Of a stretch of DNA of 7,282 nucleotides, positions 1-6,386 are shown piece by piece. The DNA is taken from assembly GCA_012519875.1 (NCBI GenBank), contig JAAYPL010000070.1, forward strand, positions 1 through 7,282. Direction: 5' to 3'. The notes below the pieces were generated by a model. That model had not been told where the DNA came from. It worked only from the letters and a program-made list of their open reading frames with translations, and did no database searches. This stretch comes from Clostridiaceae bacterium (GTDB taxonomy: Bacteria; Bacillota; Clostridia; Saccharofermentanales; UBA5734). Made by a program: the position numbers and the translations under genes. The number at the start of each line of letters is the position of its first letter. Positions within the stretch are counted from its first letter, which is position 1.

Positions 1-386
1 AAACCGCCGCAAGGCCGCTCGCAGGTCTTGATAAACTGATAGATCGGGTAAGAAACGTCGAATCTGCCGAGGCGATGCGCGCCCTGACAGGTCCAGCTGT
101 GCTTGTACAGGTCGACATTATTCACCGTGTCGTTGGGATCATCCGTCAGGATCAGCGAACCGTCCGGGCGGAGACGCGTGTCACGAATCCAGGTCAACAG
201 TCGATGTGCTTCCTCATTGTTTCCCACCAGATTCCAGGAGTAGGCTTGCTTATGGTACGCATCCGATACATACCCGTCCCAGATATAGCTACCATCTTCC
301 CCCAGAAATCCGAGTTGAAAATCCACCGCTTTTCGGATTGCCTGTTTCCCAGCCTCAAATTTGCATTTCAGCTCTGCTCTGTTCAT
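1..386 (-). CDS. Alpha/alpha-toroid-like protein, N-terminal part (runs off the left edge)
   Basis: This minus-strand reading frame is open from its start to the window edge, giving about 128 residues of an incomplete protein. A very strong ribosome site (AAGGAGG on the minus strand, 394-400) precedes two adjacent ATGs. The second (384-386) is 7 bases away and is preferred over the first (387-389), which is only 4 bases away. No signal peptide is visible, so the product is probably cytoplasmic. The repeated pattern of helix-forming stretches separated by DGS-type turns (EDGSYIWDGY, then RPDGSL, then HSWTCQGAHRLGRFDVSYP) resembles proteins with an alpha/alpha-toroid fold, such as terpenoid-cyclase/prenyltransferase-like proteins or six-hairpin glycosidases. 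I cannot name a family, and no catalytic residue can be assigned. It is transcribed away from a sugar repressor-transporter-glucosidase operon, so a role in the same carbohydrate pathway is a plausible inference. The reading frame is more certain than the function. Confidence 0.8.
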   Translation of the reverse strand, partial: MNRAELKCKFEAGKQAIRKAVDFQLGFLGEDGSYIWDGYVSDAYHKQAYSWNLVGNNEEAHRLLTWIRDTRLRPDGSLILTDDPNDTVNNVDLYKHSWTCQGAHRLGRFDVSYPIYQFIKTCERPCGG

Positions 387-457
387 CATGCTTCCTCCTT
401 CGGCTTTCTATATTTTGTTGTGCGGCTTGAAAGTTAATTATTACGACCTCTGGAATT

Positions 458-486
458 ATTCTGTCATGTTCGGCCAGCCATGTCAA
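458..486 (-). promoter_or_regulatory. Promoter of the leftward toroid-like gene
   Basis: On the minus strand a perfect -35 box TTGACA (481-486) is followed after 17 bases by CAGAAT (458-463), a four-of-six match to the -10 consensus. Transcription would start near 451, leaving a leader of about 65 bases before the start codon at 386. The -35 box lies inside a short perfect inverted repeat, so the promoter is well placed for repression. Confidence 0.55.
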
Positions 487-492
487 TACATG
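479..492. promoter_or_regulatory. Inverted repeat, candidate operator over a -35 box
   Basis: CATGT and ACATG form a perfect 5-base inverted repeat around the 4-base centre CAAT. The repeat covers the TTGACA box of the leftward promoter. A dimeric or tetrameric repressor, most obviously the ROK protein encoded next door, could block transcription by binding here. A second quasi-palindrome, CGCATTAATACG at 547-558 (symmetric at 10 of 12 positions), lies between the two divergent promoters and is an alternative site. Neither matches an operator consensus I can name. Both are short enough to arise by chance in AT-rich DNA. Confidence 0.35.
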
Positions 493-626
493 TGCAATTT
501 TTTCCAGTGACTTTTTATTTAATTATTGTCTTTTATGCACTAATGACGCATTAATACGCTAAAAATTAATCAAACACTACACGCCGCGCGCTTGTTCGGC
601 AATATGTTTTATAAAAAGAAAAGATG

Positions 627-635
627 TGTTATAAT
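627..635 (+). promoter_or_regulatory. Extended -10 promoter of the ROK-transporter-glucosidase operon
   Basis: TGT followed by TATAAT gives a perfect extended -10 element (TGn at 627-629, TATAAT at 630-635). No good -35 box sits 16-18 bases upstream, as expected for extended -10 promoters. Transcription would start near 642, giving a short leader to the GTG start at 668. It is the only convincing plus-strand promoter upstream of the three rightward genes. Confidence 0.6.
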
Positions 636-667
636 GCGTAAATAATATAGGCATTGGAGTAATTGCT

Positions 668-1885
668 GTGCGAATTGGTGCTTCCAAGAAAAAATACGCA
701 AGCTCTCAGCAACAGTTGCGTGACGGGAACAAACTGTCGATCTTTAACCTCATTCGAAAAGCGCCCGCCTCTCGCATCACACTGGCAAAGCTTGCCAAGC
801 TTTCCCCAACCACGGTCTCCACTCTTGTGGAGGATCTGATTTCGACCGGTTGGGTCATAGAATCCGAAACCGTCAACTCCAACGCCCGTGGGCGCAGACC
901 GATCATGCTTTCGGTCAATGCAAGTCGCGGATACATTGCTACAGTCGAACTGTTGAGCCGGGGCTATATTTGCACAATCTACGACATTTGCCTGAACAAG
1001 ATATCGGGCCTGCGCGTGCGTAATTCCCCTTGCAGCAGTACAAACATCTCCGCAACAATCTGTGATCTGCTGCGCGCGAAACGCATTCCCCTTTACCGGC
1101 TCCTGGGCATCCACGTGATGTTCCCGGGCATGATCAACGCCAACACCAACGAGCTGCGCTTTTCTGCCGTTATTTCCAAGGAGGACATGCCGGAAAGCTC
1201 TTTTATTCAGAAGTTGGAAAAACGTTTCCCGGGAACACAGGTTCTGTTGTCCACCAACGGAAGTATCATCGCTTTCGCAGAGTTCATTTCGACAGAGCAG
1301 CGTTCATCGCTGCCCCTTCTCTCGATTAATATTGACGAGGGCATAATCGGCGGCGTCGTGATGTGTGACAGGCAAAGCGAAACTCGTGTGTGCTTCCCTA
1401 TAGAAATCGGCCATATAATCATTGATTTGCAGGGAAATATCTGCAAATGCGGAAACCAAGGATGCCTTGAGGCGCTTTGCTCCACTGTACAACTGTTCCG
1501 CATGGTGAATGATCGAACAGATATGCATCTGACATATTCGGAATCATTTGGCGCGGACTGCAATCCGGAGGCCATGGAGCTGATTGCTCAGCGTCTTGTA
1601 CAATATGATGCCGCCTTAACAGCGGTACTCTCCGATTATATCTATAATCTTTGCTGCGGACTGGTCAGCGTCGTAAATCTGATCGGCGTGCAGAGCATTC
1701 GCATCGGCGGGGATATCGCTGTATTAGGCAGCACCTTCCTCAACATGGTTCGAACCACTCTGCGCGAAAAATTCTATCCGTTAAACAGCACGGACTCCAT
1801 CGAAATCGAACTCATCAACAGCGACTATGAACACGTTCGGTGCGCCATGGTCGTCATGAGCATGGACGAGTTATTTAAAAGGTAA
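668..1885 (+). CDS. ROK-family transcriptional repressor (NagC/XylR type)
   Basis: This is a 405-residue sugar-responsive DNA-binding protein. Residues about 22-67 form a MarR-like winged helix-turn-helix with the typical ITLAKLAKLSPTTVSTLVEDL pattern, and the rest is a ROK (repressor, ORF, kinase) domain. The sugar- and zinc-binding core is intact: EIGH at 246-249 and CKCGNQGCLE at 259-268, giving ligands His249, Cys259, Cys261 and Cys266. The kinase machinery is degraded. The N-terminal phosphate loop reads ELLSRG, and the NDxNxxAxGE motif reads TNGSIIAFAE with Asn197 where the catalytic Asp would be. It should therefore sense a sugar without phosphorylating it. The GTG start is set by GGAG 8 bases upstream (656-659); the first internal Met is residue 80, too late to include the DNA-binding domain. 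It is first in an operon with a symporter and an alpha-glucosidase, so it probably represses its own operon and perhaps the divergent gene until its sugar is present. Confidence 0.93.
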   Translation: MRIGASKKKYASSQQQLRDGNKLSIFNLIRKAPASRITLAKLAKLSPTTVSTLVEDLISTGWVIESETVNSNARGRRPIMLSVNASRGYIATVELLSRGYICTIYDICLNKISGLRVRNSPCSSTNISATICDLLRAKRIPLYRLLGIHVMFPGMINANTNELRFSAVISKEDMPESSFIQKLEKRFPGTQVLLSTNGSIIAFAEFISTEQRSSLPLLSINIDEGIIGGVVMCDRQSETRVCFPIEIGHIIIDLQGNICKCGNQGCLEALCSTVQLFRMVNDRTDMHLTYSESFGADCNPEAMELIAQRLVQYDAALTAVLSDYIYNLCCGLVSVVNLIGVQSIRIGGDIAVLGSTFLNMVRTTLREKFYPLNSTDSIEIELINSDYEHVRCAMVVMSMDELFKR

Positions 1886-1925
1886 CAAGTCCTGCTCAAA
1901 CCGATGCCGGATGAGTTCGAAGCAC

Positions 1926-1934
1926 AAGAGGGGG
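1926..1934 (+). promoter_or_regulatory. Ribosome binding site that sets the transporter start
   Basis: The purine-rich AAGAGGGGG ends 8 bases before the ATG at 1943. The longer in-frame start at 1904 has no such site before it, nor does the ATG at 1970, so 1943 is the preferred start. Confidence 0.65.
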
Positions 1935-1942
1935 TACAAGAG

Positions 1943-3343
1943 ATGCAAGCGCAAGATCAGACACTAAACATGCAAAAGAATAACAATCGTTGGGCTTTCG
2001 GCATGGGTACGATCGGCCGCGACGCCCTTTTCACCATGGTCAGTATGTATCTCATCTATTACCTGACCGACGTGCTCAGTGTTTCTGTCGAGACCATGTG
2101 GAGCATCAATTTTGTCTACATGGGTCTCAGAATATTCGACGCTTTGAACGATCCTTTCATGGGCCTCATTGTGGATAATACGAAAACACGTTGGGGCAAA
2201 TTTCGCCCTTGGATCGTGATCGGCGCCTTCTTTTCCGGCATCTTTATGGTCTTGCTCTTCACCGATGTCGGGCTGAAAGGTTGGCAGTATATCCTCTATT
2301 TTACGATCATCTATATTCTGTTTGAAGTCAGCTACACCATGAATGATCTGGCCTATTGGTCGATGTTGCCGGCCCTCACCGAGAATCAAAAGGAACGGGA
2401 GAAGATCGGGGCGGTGGCTCGAATTTGCGCCAATGTCGGCCTTTTTGCTCTGGTCGTAGGTATTGTCCCCATCACCAAGGCTTTGGCCGATTATACCGGC
2501 AGTCTGCTGAAAGCCTACCAAATACTGGCGGTCGCTCTTGTTCTCATCATGTGGATTTTCCAAATGATTCCTGTTCTTTTCTGCAAGGAGCAGGTTGAGG
2601 GGTTGCGCAGCGAGACAACGAATTTGCGCGATCTTTTTCACGTGATCGTCGGTAACGACCAGCTTCTCTGGGTCACTTTAGGTCTCCTGCTTTTCATGGT
2701 CGGCTACACGGCCACGACCAGTTTTGGTATTTACTACTTTAAGTATATTTACGGCGATGAAAGCATGTACTCTGTTTTTGCTCTGGTTTTAGGCATCTCA
2801 CAGATCCTGGCGCTGCTTATCTTCCCACTGCTCAGCAAGCGCTGGAAGCGCAGTCGCCTCTATAGTTTTGATACCGCCTTAATTGTTGTCGGATACCTGC
2901 TCTTTTTCCTTGCACCGGCAGGAAACTTTGCTTTGATCGGGGTTGCGGGTATTTTGATTTTCGTCGGCCAGGCCATGATTCAGCTCCTGATGCTGATGTT
3001 CATCACGGACTCTGTTGAATATGGAGAATGGAAGTTCGGCCGGCGCAACGATTCCGTGACATTTTCTCTTCAGCCCTTTATTTACAAGATGTCCGGCGCT
3101 TTGGCCAGCGGTATTGTGGGCGTGACTTTGGTCCTCTCGGGGATCAAGACCGACAGCGGCGTGCCCGAGCTCACCCCATCGCGTGTACTCTTTTTTAAGG
3201 TGATGATGATGATCTTCCCCCTTGCCTTGATTGTTTTGGGTTTTGTCATTTGGAAGAAAAAATACAGCCTGGATGAGGTGCGCTATGCAAAGATTCTTGA
3301 AGATCTGCGCGTTCGCCGCGAAGCGGCAAAGGGAGACTTCTGA
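1943..3343 (+). CDS. GPH-family (MelB-like) sugar:cation symporter
   Basis: This 466-residue membrane protein belongs to the glycoside-pentoside-hexuronide:cation symporters, which import sugars with Na+, Li+ or H+. About twelve hydrophobic segments can be counted. The family signature spans residues about 63-90 (RIFDALNDP, then RWGKFRPW). By recalled alignment with Salmonella MelB, Asp66 and Asp70 match the cation ligands Asp55 and Asp59, Asp27 matches Asp19, Asp135 matches the sugar-binding Asp124, and Trp139 in YWSM matches Trp128. A conserved cytoplasmic stretch, VEYGEWKFG, lies near residue 360 and is common in this family. There is no phosphotransferase domain, so the sugar should enter unphosphorylated. 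That fits the glucosidase encoded immediately downstream. A longer form starting at 1904 would add 13 residues but lacks a ribosome site. The gene begins 57 bases after the repressor with no promoter visible between, so co-transcription is likely. The exact substrate cannot be read from sequence; an alpha-glucoside is inferred from its neighbour. Confidence 0.92.
   Translation: MQAQDQTLNMQKNNNRWAFGMGTIGRDALFTMVSMYLIYYLTDVLSVSVETMWSINFVYMGLRIFDALNDPFMGLIVDNTKTRWGKFRPWIVIGAFFSGIFMVLLFTDVGLKGWQYILYFTIIYILFEVSYTMNDLAYWSMLPALTENQKEREKIGAVARICANVGLFALVVGIVPITKALADYTGSLLKAYQILAVALVLIMWIFQMIPVLFCKEQVEGLRSETTNLRDLFHVIVGNDQLLWVTLGLLLFMVGYTATTSFGIYYFKYIYGDESMYSVFALVLGISQILALLIFPLLSKRWKRSRLYSFDTALIVVGYLLFFLAPAGNFALIGVAGILIFVGQAMIQLLMLMFITDSVEYGEWKFGRRNDSVTFSLQPFIYKMSGALASGIVGVTLVLSGIKTDSGVPELTPSRVLFFKVMMMIFPLALIVLGFVIWKKKYSLDEVRYAKILEDLRVRREAAKGDF
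3328..3335 (+). promoter_or_regulatory. Ribosome binding site of the glucosidase, inside the transporter gene
   Basis: AAAGGGAG lies within the last codons of the transporter gene and ends 8 bases before the ATG at 3344. The stop and start codons abut as TGAATG with no gap, so translation of the two genes is probably coupled. Confidence 0.65.
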
Positions 3344-5284
3344 ATGATCAGTATGCAAAGTCGAATGCGGGATATCTATGCTCATCCGATCGGACGCGAT
3401 GTCCTGGACAAGATCCTGATGCAAATGGGCCGCTCCTACAAGTGGATTACGAATCCTCTTGTAGCTTCCCTCCGTCTTTCGACCTTACAATCGCTCTTAG
3501 GTTCCAAGTTGGGAGAGGATTTTTTCAACACACTGATCGAACTCCTGAACAGCGAACCGGACAAGCCGCGCACGGATAAGGTACCGGACACGCCCCGCTG
3601 GTGGAAAGAAGCGGTCTTTTACCAGATTTATCCCATTTCTTTTCAGGACAGCAACGGCGACGGCTTAGGTGATCTGCAGGGTATTATTCAGCGATTGGAT
3701 ATTTTGCGGGACTTAGGTATCGATGCACTCTGGCTCTGCCCTGTCTATGATTCACCCTGCGATGACAACGGCTACGATATCCGTGATTACCGCGCCATCC
3801 TCGAGCAATTCGGCACACTTGAAGACATGGATGAGCTCATCGCCGCTGTCCATGAACGAGGGATGCGCATCATTATGGACCTGGTGGTCAACCACAGTTC
3901 GGATGAGCATCCTTTCTTCTTGGAAGCCATGCAGGATGCGAACTCGCCCAAGCGCGAATACTATTTCTTTCGTAAAGGCAAAGAGGACGGCGGCCCGCCT
4001 AATAATTGGCAGTCCTTTTTCAGCGGTTCGGCTTGGAAGGAGATGCCTGACAAAAGCTATGCCCTCCATCTTTTTTCCTCTAAGCAGATGGATTTTAACT
4101 GGGACTCACCTGCCCTGCGCGACGAGGTCGCAGCCATTGTACGTTGGTGGCTTGAGCGCGGGATTGATGGTTTTCGCCTTGATGTCATCAACTATATTTC
4201 CAAACGCCCGGGCCTGCCGGACGGCAACCAGTTCATCGGCAACCTGATGGAATTCACCGGCATTGAGCACTATTTTTACGGGCCTAAACTCCACAGCTAT
4301 CTGCACGAACTCCGGCAAAAAGCTTTTGAGCCTTATGCGGCGTTTTCTGTGGGCGAGACGCCCGGCATAGGCCGTGAAACGGGCAAACTCCTCACCCAGC
4401 AGGACCGTGCCGAGCTGGATTTGATTTTTAACTTTGATCACTTGGAAACGCCCGGCCATGTCCGCTTTGATGATTATCGCTATGATATGAATTTTCTCAA
4501 GCGCTACTATATCGATTATTCGCGCTCTCTGACCGGACATGAATGGCTGAGTCTCTTCTTTGAAAACCATGATAATCCGCGCATGAGCTCAAAAGTCAAT
4601 CCAGATCCTGCCTTGCGTGAGCCCTTGTCCAAGCTCTTGCTCAGCATCTTGCTCTTGCTCAAGGGCACACCCTTTCTTTTCCAAGGCCAGGAGCTGGGCC
4701 GGGGCAATCAGGATTTTTCTTCATTGGAAGAATTCCGCGACGTGGAAAGCCACAACAAGTACCGGGCTCTCCTGAACGAAGGCAAATCGGAGGAGGAGGC
4801 TCTGGCGGTCCTGCTGGCAGGCTCGCGTGATCACAGCCGTATTGTCATGGCTTGGGATAACAGCCTGCACGGCGGTTTTTCAACAGTCAAACCCTGGATT
4901 CGACAGGATGCGCTTTATCAGGATGTCAATGTTGCTGTCCAACGTAACGATGCCACGTCGGTCTGGCGTTTTACGCAGGATCTGATTCGCTTGAGACGTC
5001 GTATTGCCGGCTTTGCTTATGCGGACATCCGCTTTTTTGAGGAAACACGGAAAGACTATTTTTGTTGGGAACGTGTGATCGGAACCGAGCGGAGCGCAGA
5101 AAAAAACGCAGATATTTCTACCGGCATCATCCGTGTAGAAATGAATCTCTCCGCCGAGCGCAAATCATTACCTGCGTTTCAGAACGCCGATGCGGAGCTT
5201 GTGCTCTGCAACTATCCTCATCGGGAGGTGTCGCGTTTGTTTGAACCCTACGAAGTACGAATCTGGTATTTTCTCTACATCTGA
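3344..5284 (+). CDS. GH13 alpha-glucosidase, oligo-1,6-glucosidase type, with an extra N-terminal domain
   Basis: This 646-residue protein hydrolyses alpha-glucosidic bonds in the cytoplasm; no signal peptide is visible. The GH13 part begins near residue 85 (RWWKEAVFYQIYP) and is about 562 residues long, the usual full length of oligo-1,6-glucosidases. The metal-binding loop DSNGDGLGD is at 102-110. The catalytic triad is complete: nucleophile Asp280 (GFRLDVIN), acid/base Glu338 (VGETPG) and transition-state Asp410 (FENHDNPR). Val281, directly after the nucleophile, is the residue associated with alpha-1,6 preference in this subfamily, so isomaltose or isomalto-oligosaccharides are likely substrates. 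SRDHSRIVMAWD and the beta-sandwich end FEPYEVRIWYF follow the same family pattern. Residues 1-84 are extra: a helical module with NPLV near 37-40 and LIELLN near 64-69, then a Pro/Asp/Lys-rich linker. Its role is unknown. Trehalose-6-phosphate hydrolase is a related alternative but fits less well with a non-phosphorylating transporter next door. Confidence 0.93.
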   Translation: MISMQSRMRDIYAHPIGRDVLDKILMQMGRSYKWITNPLVASLRLSTLQSLLGSKLGEDFFNTLIELLNSEPDKPRTDKVPDTPRWWKEAVFYQIYPISFQDSNGDGLGDLQGIIQRLDILRDLGIDALWLCPVYDSPCDDNGYDIRDYRAILEQFGTLEDMDELIAAVHERGMRIIMDLVVNHSSDEHPFFLEAMQDANSPKREYYFFRKGKEDGGPPNNWQSFFSGSAWKEMPDKSYALHLFSSKQMDFNWDSPALRDEVAAIVRWWLERGIDGFRLDVINYISKRPGLPDGNQFIGNLMEFTGIEHYFYGPKLHSYLHELRQKAFEPYAAFSVGETPGIGRETGKLLTQQDRAELDLIFNFDHLETPGHVRFDDYRYDMNFLKRYYIDYSRSLTGHEWLSLFFENHDNPRMSSKVNPDPALREPLSKLLLSILLLLKGTPFLFQGQELGRGNQDFSSLEEFRDVESHNKYRALLNEGKSEEEALAVLLAGSRDHSRIVMAWDNSLHGGFSTVKPWIRQDALYQDVNVAVQRNDATSVWRFTQDLIRLRRRIAGFAYADIRFFEETRKDYFCWERVIGTERSAEKNADISTGIIRVEMNLSAERKSLPAFQNADAELVLCNYPHREVSRLFEPYEVRIWYFLYI

Positions 5285-5298
5285 GTTATAACAACTCA
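5282..5298. terminator. Short hairpin at the convergent gene junction, possible weak terminator
   Basis: TGAGTT and AACTCA form a perfect 6-base stem with a 5-base loop, starting in the glucosidase stop codon. Only 25 bases separate the two convergent stop codons. A run of six T follows on the plus strand at 5313-5318, but 14 bases after the stem, so this is not a canonical intrinsic terminator. A second 6-base repeat, ACTGTC/GACAGT (5298-5303 and 5322-5327), flanks that T run. Termination here is likely from context but the structure is weak. Confidence 0.25.
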
Positions 5299-5309
5299 CT
5301 GTCCGACTT

Positions 5310-6248
5310 TCATTTTTTAATGACAGTAGCCGAGCCGCCGCTTATGATGGCTTCCACATTATCTAAAGACGTAATGTAGGCTTTACCGTCTTCGACACTT
5401 TCCACAAATGAGATGGACGCTTGAACTTTCGGCAGCATGCTTCCGGGGGCAAAATGACCCTCTTTAACATATTGCTTCATTTGTTCTACGGTAGCCGACT
5501 CTATCTTTTTCTGACCGGACTTGTTAAAGTTCACATAGGCATGATCGACACCGGTTAAAAATACCAAATAATCAGCCTTGACGATTTCGGCCAATTTCGC
5601 CGCGGCAAAGTCCTTATCGATAACGGCTTCAATACCCTCGTAACCCGTATCATGTTTAACAACCGGGATGCCGCCGCCGCCTGCCGAAATCGTAATAACT
5701 CCGTTATCCACCAAAGTTCCGATCGTGCCGGCTTCCACAATGGAAATGGGCTTTGGTGAAGGAACTACTCTGCGATAGCCTCGTCCCGCATCTTCAACAT
5801 AAACATATCCCGTTTCGGCCGCTCTTTTATCGGCTTCTTCCTTGGACAGGAAGGGACCGATCGGCTTTGTCGGATTTTGAAAAGCCGGATCATCTTCAGA
5901 AACAACCACCTGGGTCAACAGAGTAACAACCGGCTTATTCAATCCTGCTTCACGTATGGATTGATCCAGCGTGTTTTGCAGCCAATAACCGATACTTCCC
6001 TGTGTCATGGCAACAGCCGTATCAATGGGCATAGCAGGGTTGGACATCGAATCGGTAGCTTCTTGCTGCAAAAGTAAATTTCCTACTTGGGGGCCATTAC
6101 CATGGTTAATAATAAGACAATAACCGGCCTCAATTAGTTTGGTAAGTTTTTCACTCGTATTTTTCAATGCTTTAATCTGAGCTGCCGCCGTCGGATCCTC
6201 AGTCAGAATAGCATTGCCGCCCAATGCGACAACAACCTTTTTCCCCAT
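5310..6248 (-). CDS. arcC: Carbamate kinase
   Basis: This complete 312-residue protein matches the usual length of carbamate kinases. The enzyme converts carbamoyl phosphate and ADP into ATP and carbamate, the ATP-yielding last step of arginine deiminase, agmatine, allantoin or related fermentations. Motifs run in family order: the nucleotide-binding start VVVALGGNAI (5-14), INHGNGPQVG (47-56), AMTQGSIGYWLQ (80-91), KPIGPF (128-133), the RRVVPSPKP loop (159-167), SAGGGGIPV (188-196), the IDKD motif (210-213), VFLTGVDHAYVNF (229-241) and GSMLPKVQA (269-277). These conserved motifs appear intact, so an active cytoplasmic enzyme is expected. The ATG start lacks a strong ribosome site; AGAGG lies 14 bases away, farther than usual. 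No start closer to good spacing exists in this frame. Arginine deiminase and carbamoyltransferase genes are not present nearby, so the source of carbamoyl phosphate is unknown. It has its own promoter downstream of the deacetylase-like gene. Confidence 0.95.
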   Translation of the reverse strand: MGKKVVVALGGNAILTEDPTAAAQIKALKNTSEKLTKLIEAGYCLIINHGNGPQVGNLLLQQEATDSMSNPAMPIDTAVAMTQGSIGYWLQNTLDQSIREAGLNKPVVTLLTQVVVSEDDPAFQNPTKPIGPFLSKEEADKRAAETGYVYVEDAGRGYRRVVPSPKPISIVEAGTIGTLVDNGVITISAGGGGIPVVKHDTGYEGIEAVIDKDFAAAKLAEIVKADYLVFLTGVDHAYVNFNKSGQKKIESATVEQMKQYVKEGHFAPGSMLPKVQASISFVESVEDGKAYITSLDNVEAIISGGSATVIKK

Positions 6249-6312
6249 AGTTCTTGTATTGACCTCTTAGGCCATTCTTCTCTTTCTTGGGATTTGTTCC
6301 CATACTTTCTTC

Positions 6313-6341
6313 ATTATACGGCTTGTAAACTTCTTTGACGA
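6313..6341 (-). promoter_or_regulatory. Promoter of the carbamate kinase gene
   Basis: On the minus strand a perfect -10 box TATAAT (6313-6318) follows TCGTCA (6336-6341, four of six matches to TTGACA) with 17 bases between them. Transcription would start near 6306, about 58 bases before the start codon. The boxes fall in the 138-base gap between the deacetylase-like gene and arcC, so arcC can be expressed independently of its upstream neighbour. Confidence 0.6.
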
Positions 6342-6386
6342 TGCCGATCAAAAACCAAATGATTTTTCCATCGACATAGACTGTTA

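Noticed and set aside
75..437. Plus-strand open frame of 120 codons at the left edge
   Set aside because: It is antisense to the minus-strand gene with a strong ribosome site and family-like sequence; its own translation shows no recognisable pattern.
1886..1942. Possible separate promoter between the repressor and transporter genes
   Set aside because: No paired -35 and -10 boxes with acceptable spacing are visible in this 57-base gap; co-transcription is simpler.
1964..2641. Minus-strand open frame of 225 codons within the transporter gene
   Set aside because: It lies wholly inside the symporter gene on the other strand, its translation is His/Asp-rich and featureless, and no ribosome site stands out; it mirrors the codon pattern of the real gene.
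2879..3424. Minus-strand open frame of 181 codons across the transporter-glucosidase junction
   Set aside because: It overlaps two well-supported genes on the other strand and has no recognisable motif.
6288..6302. Inverted repeat TGGGA/TCCCA in the arcC leader
   Set aside because: A 5-base stem with a 5-base loop is expected by chance, has no T run, and does not hide a ribosome site.
6339..6373. CGATG/CATCG repeat enclosing A and T runs after the deacetylase-like gene
   Set aside because: As a terminator it would have a large asymmetric loop and no terminal T run, and it overlaps the -35 box of arcC.
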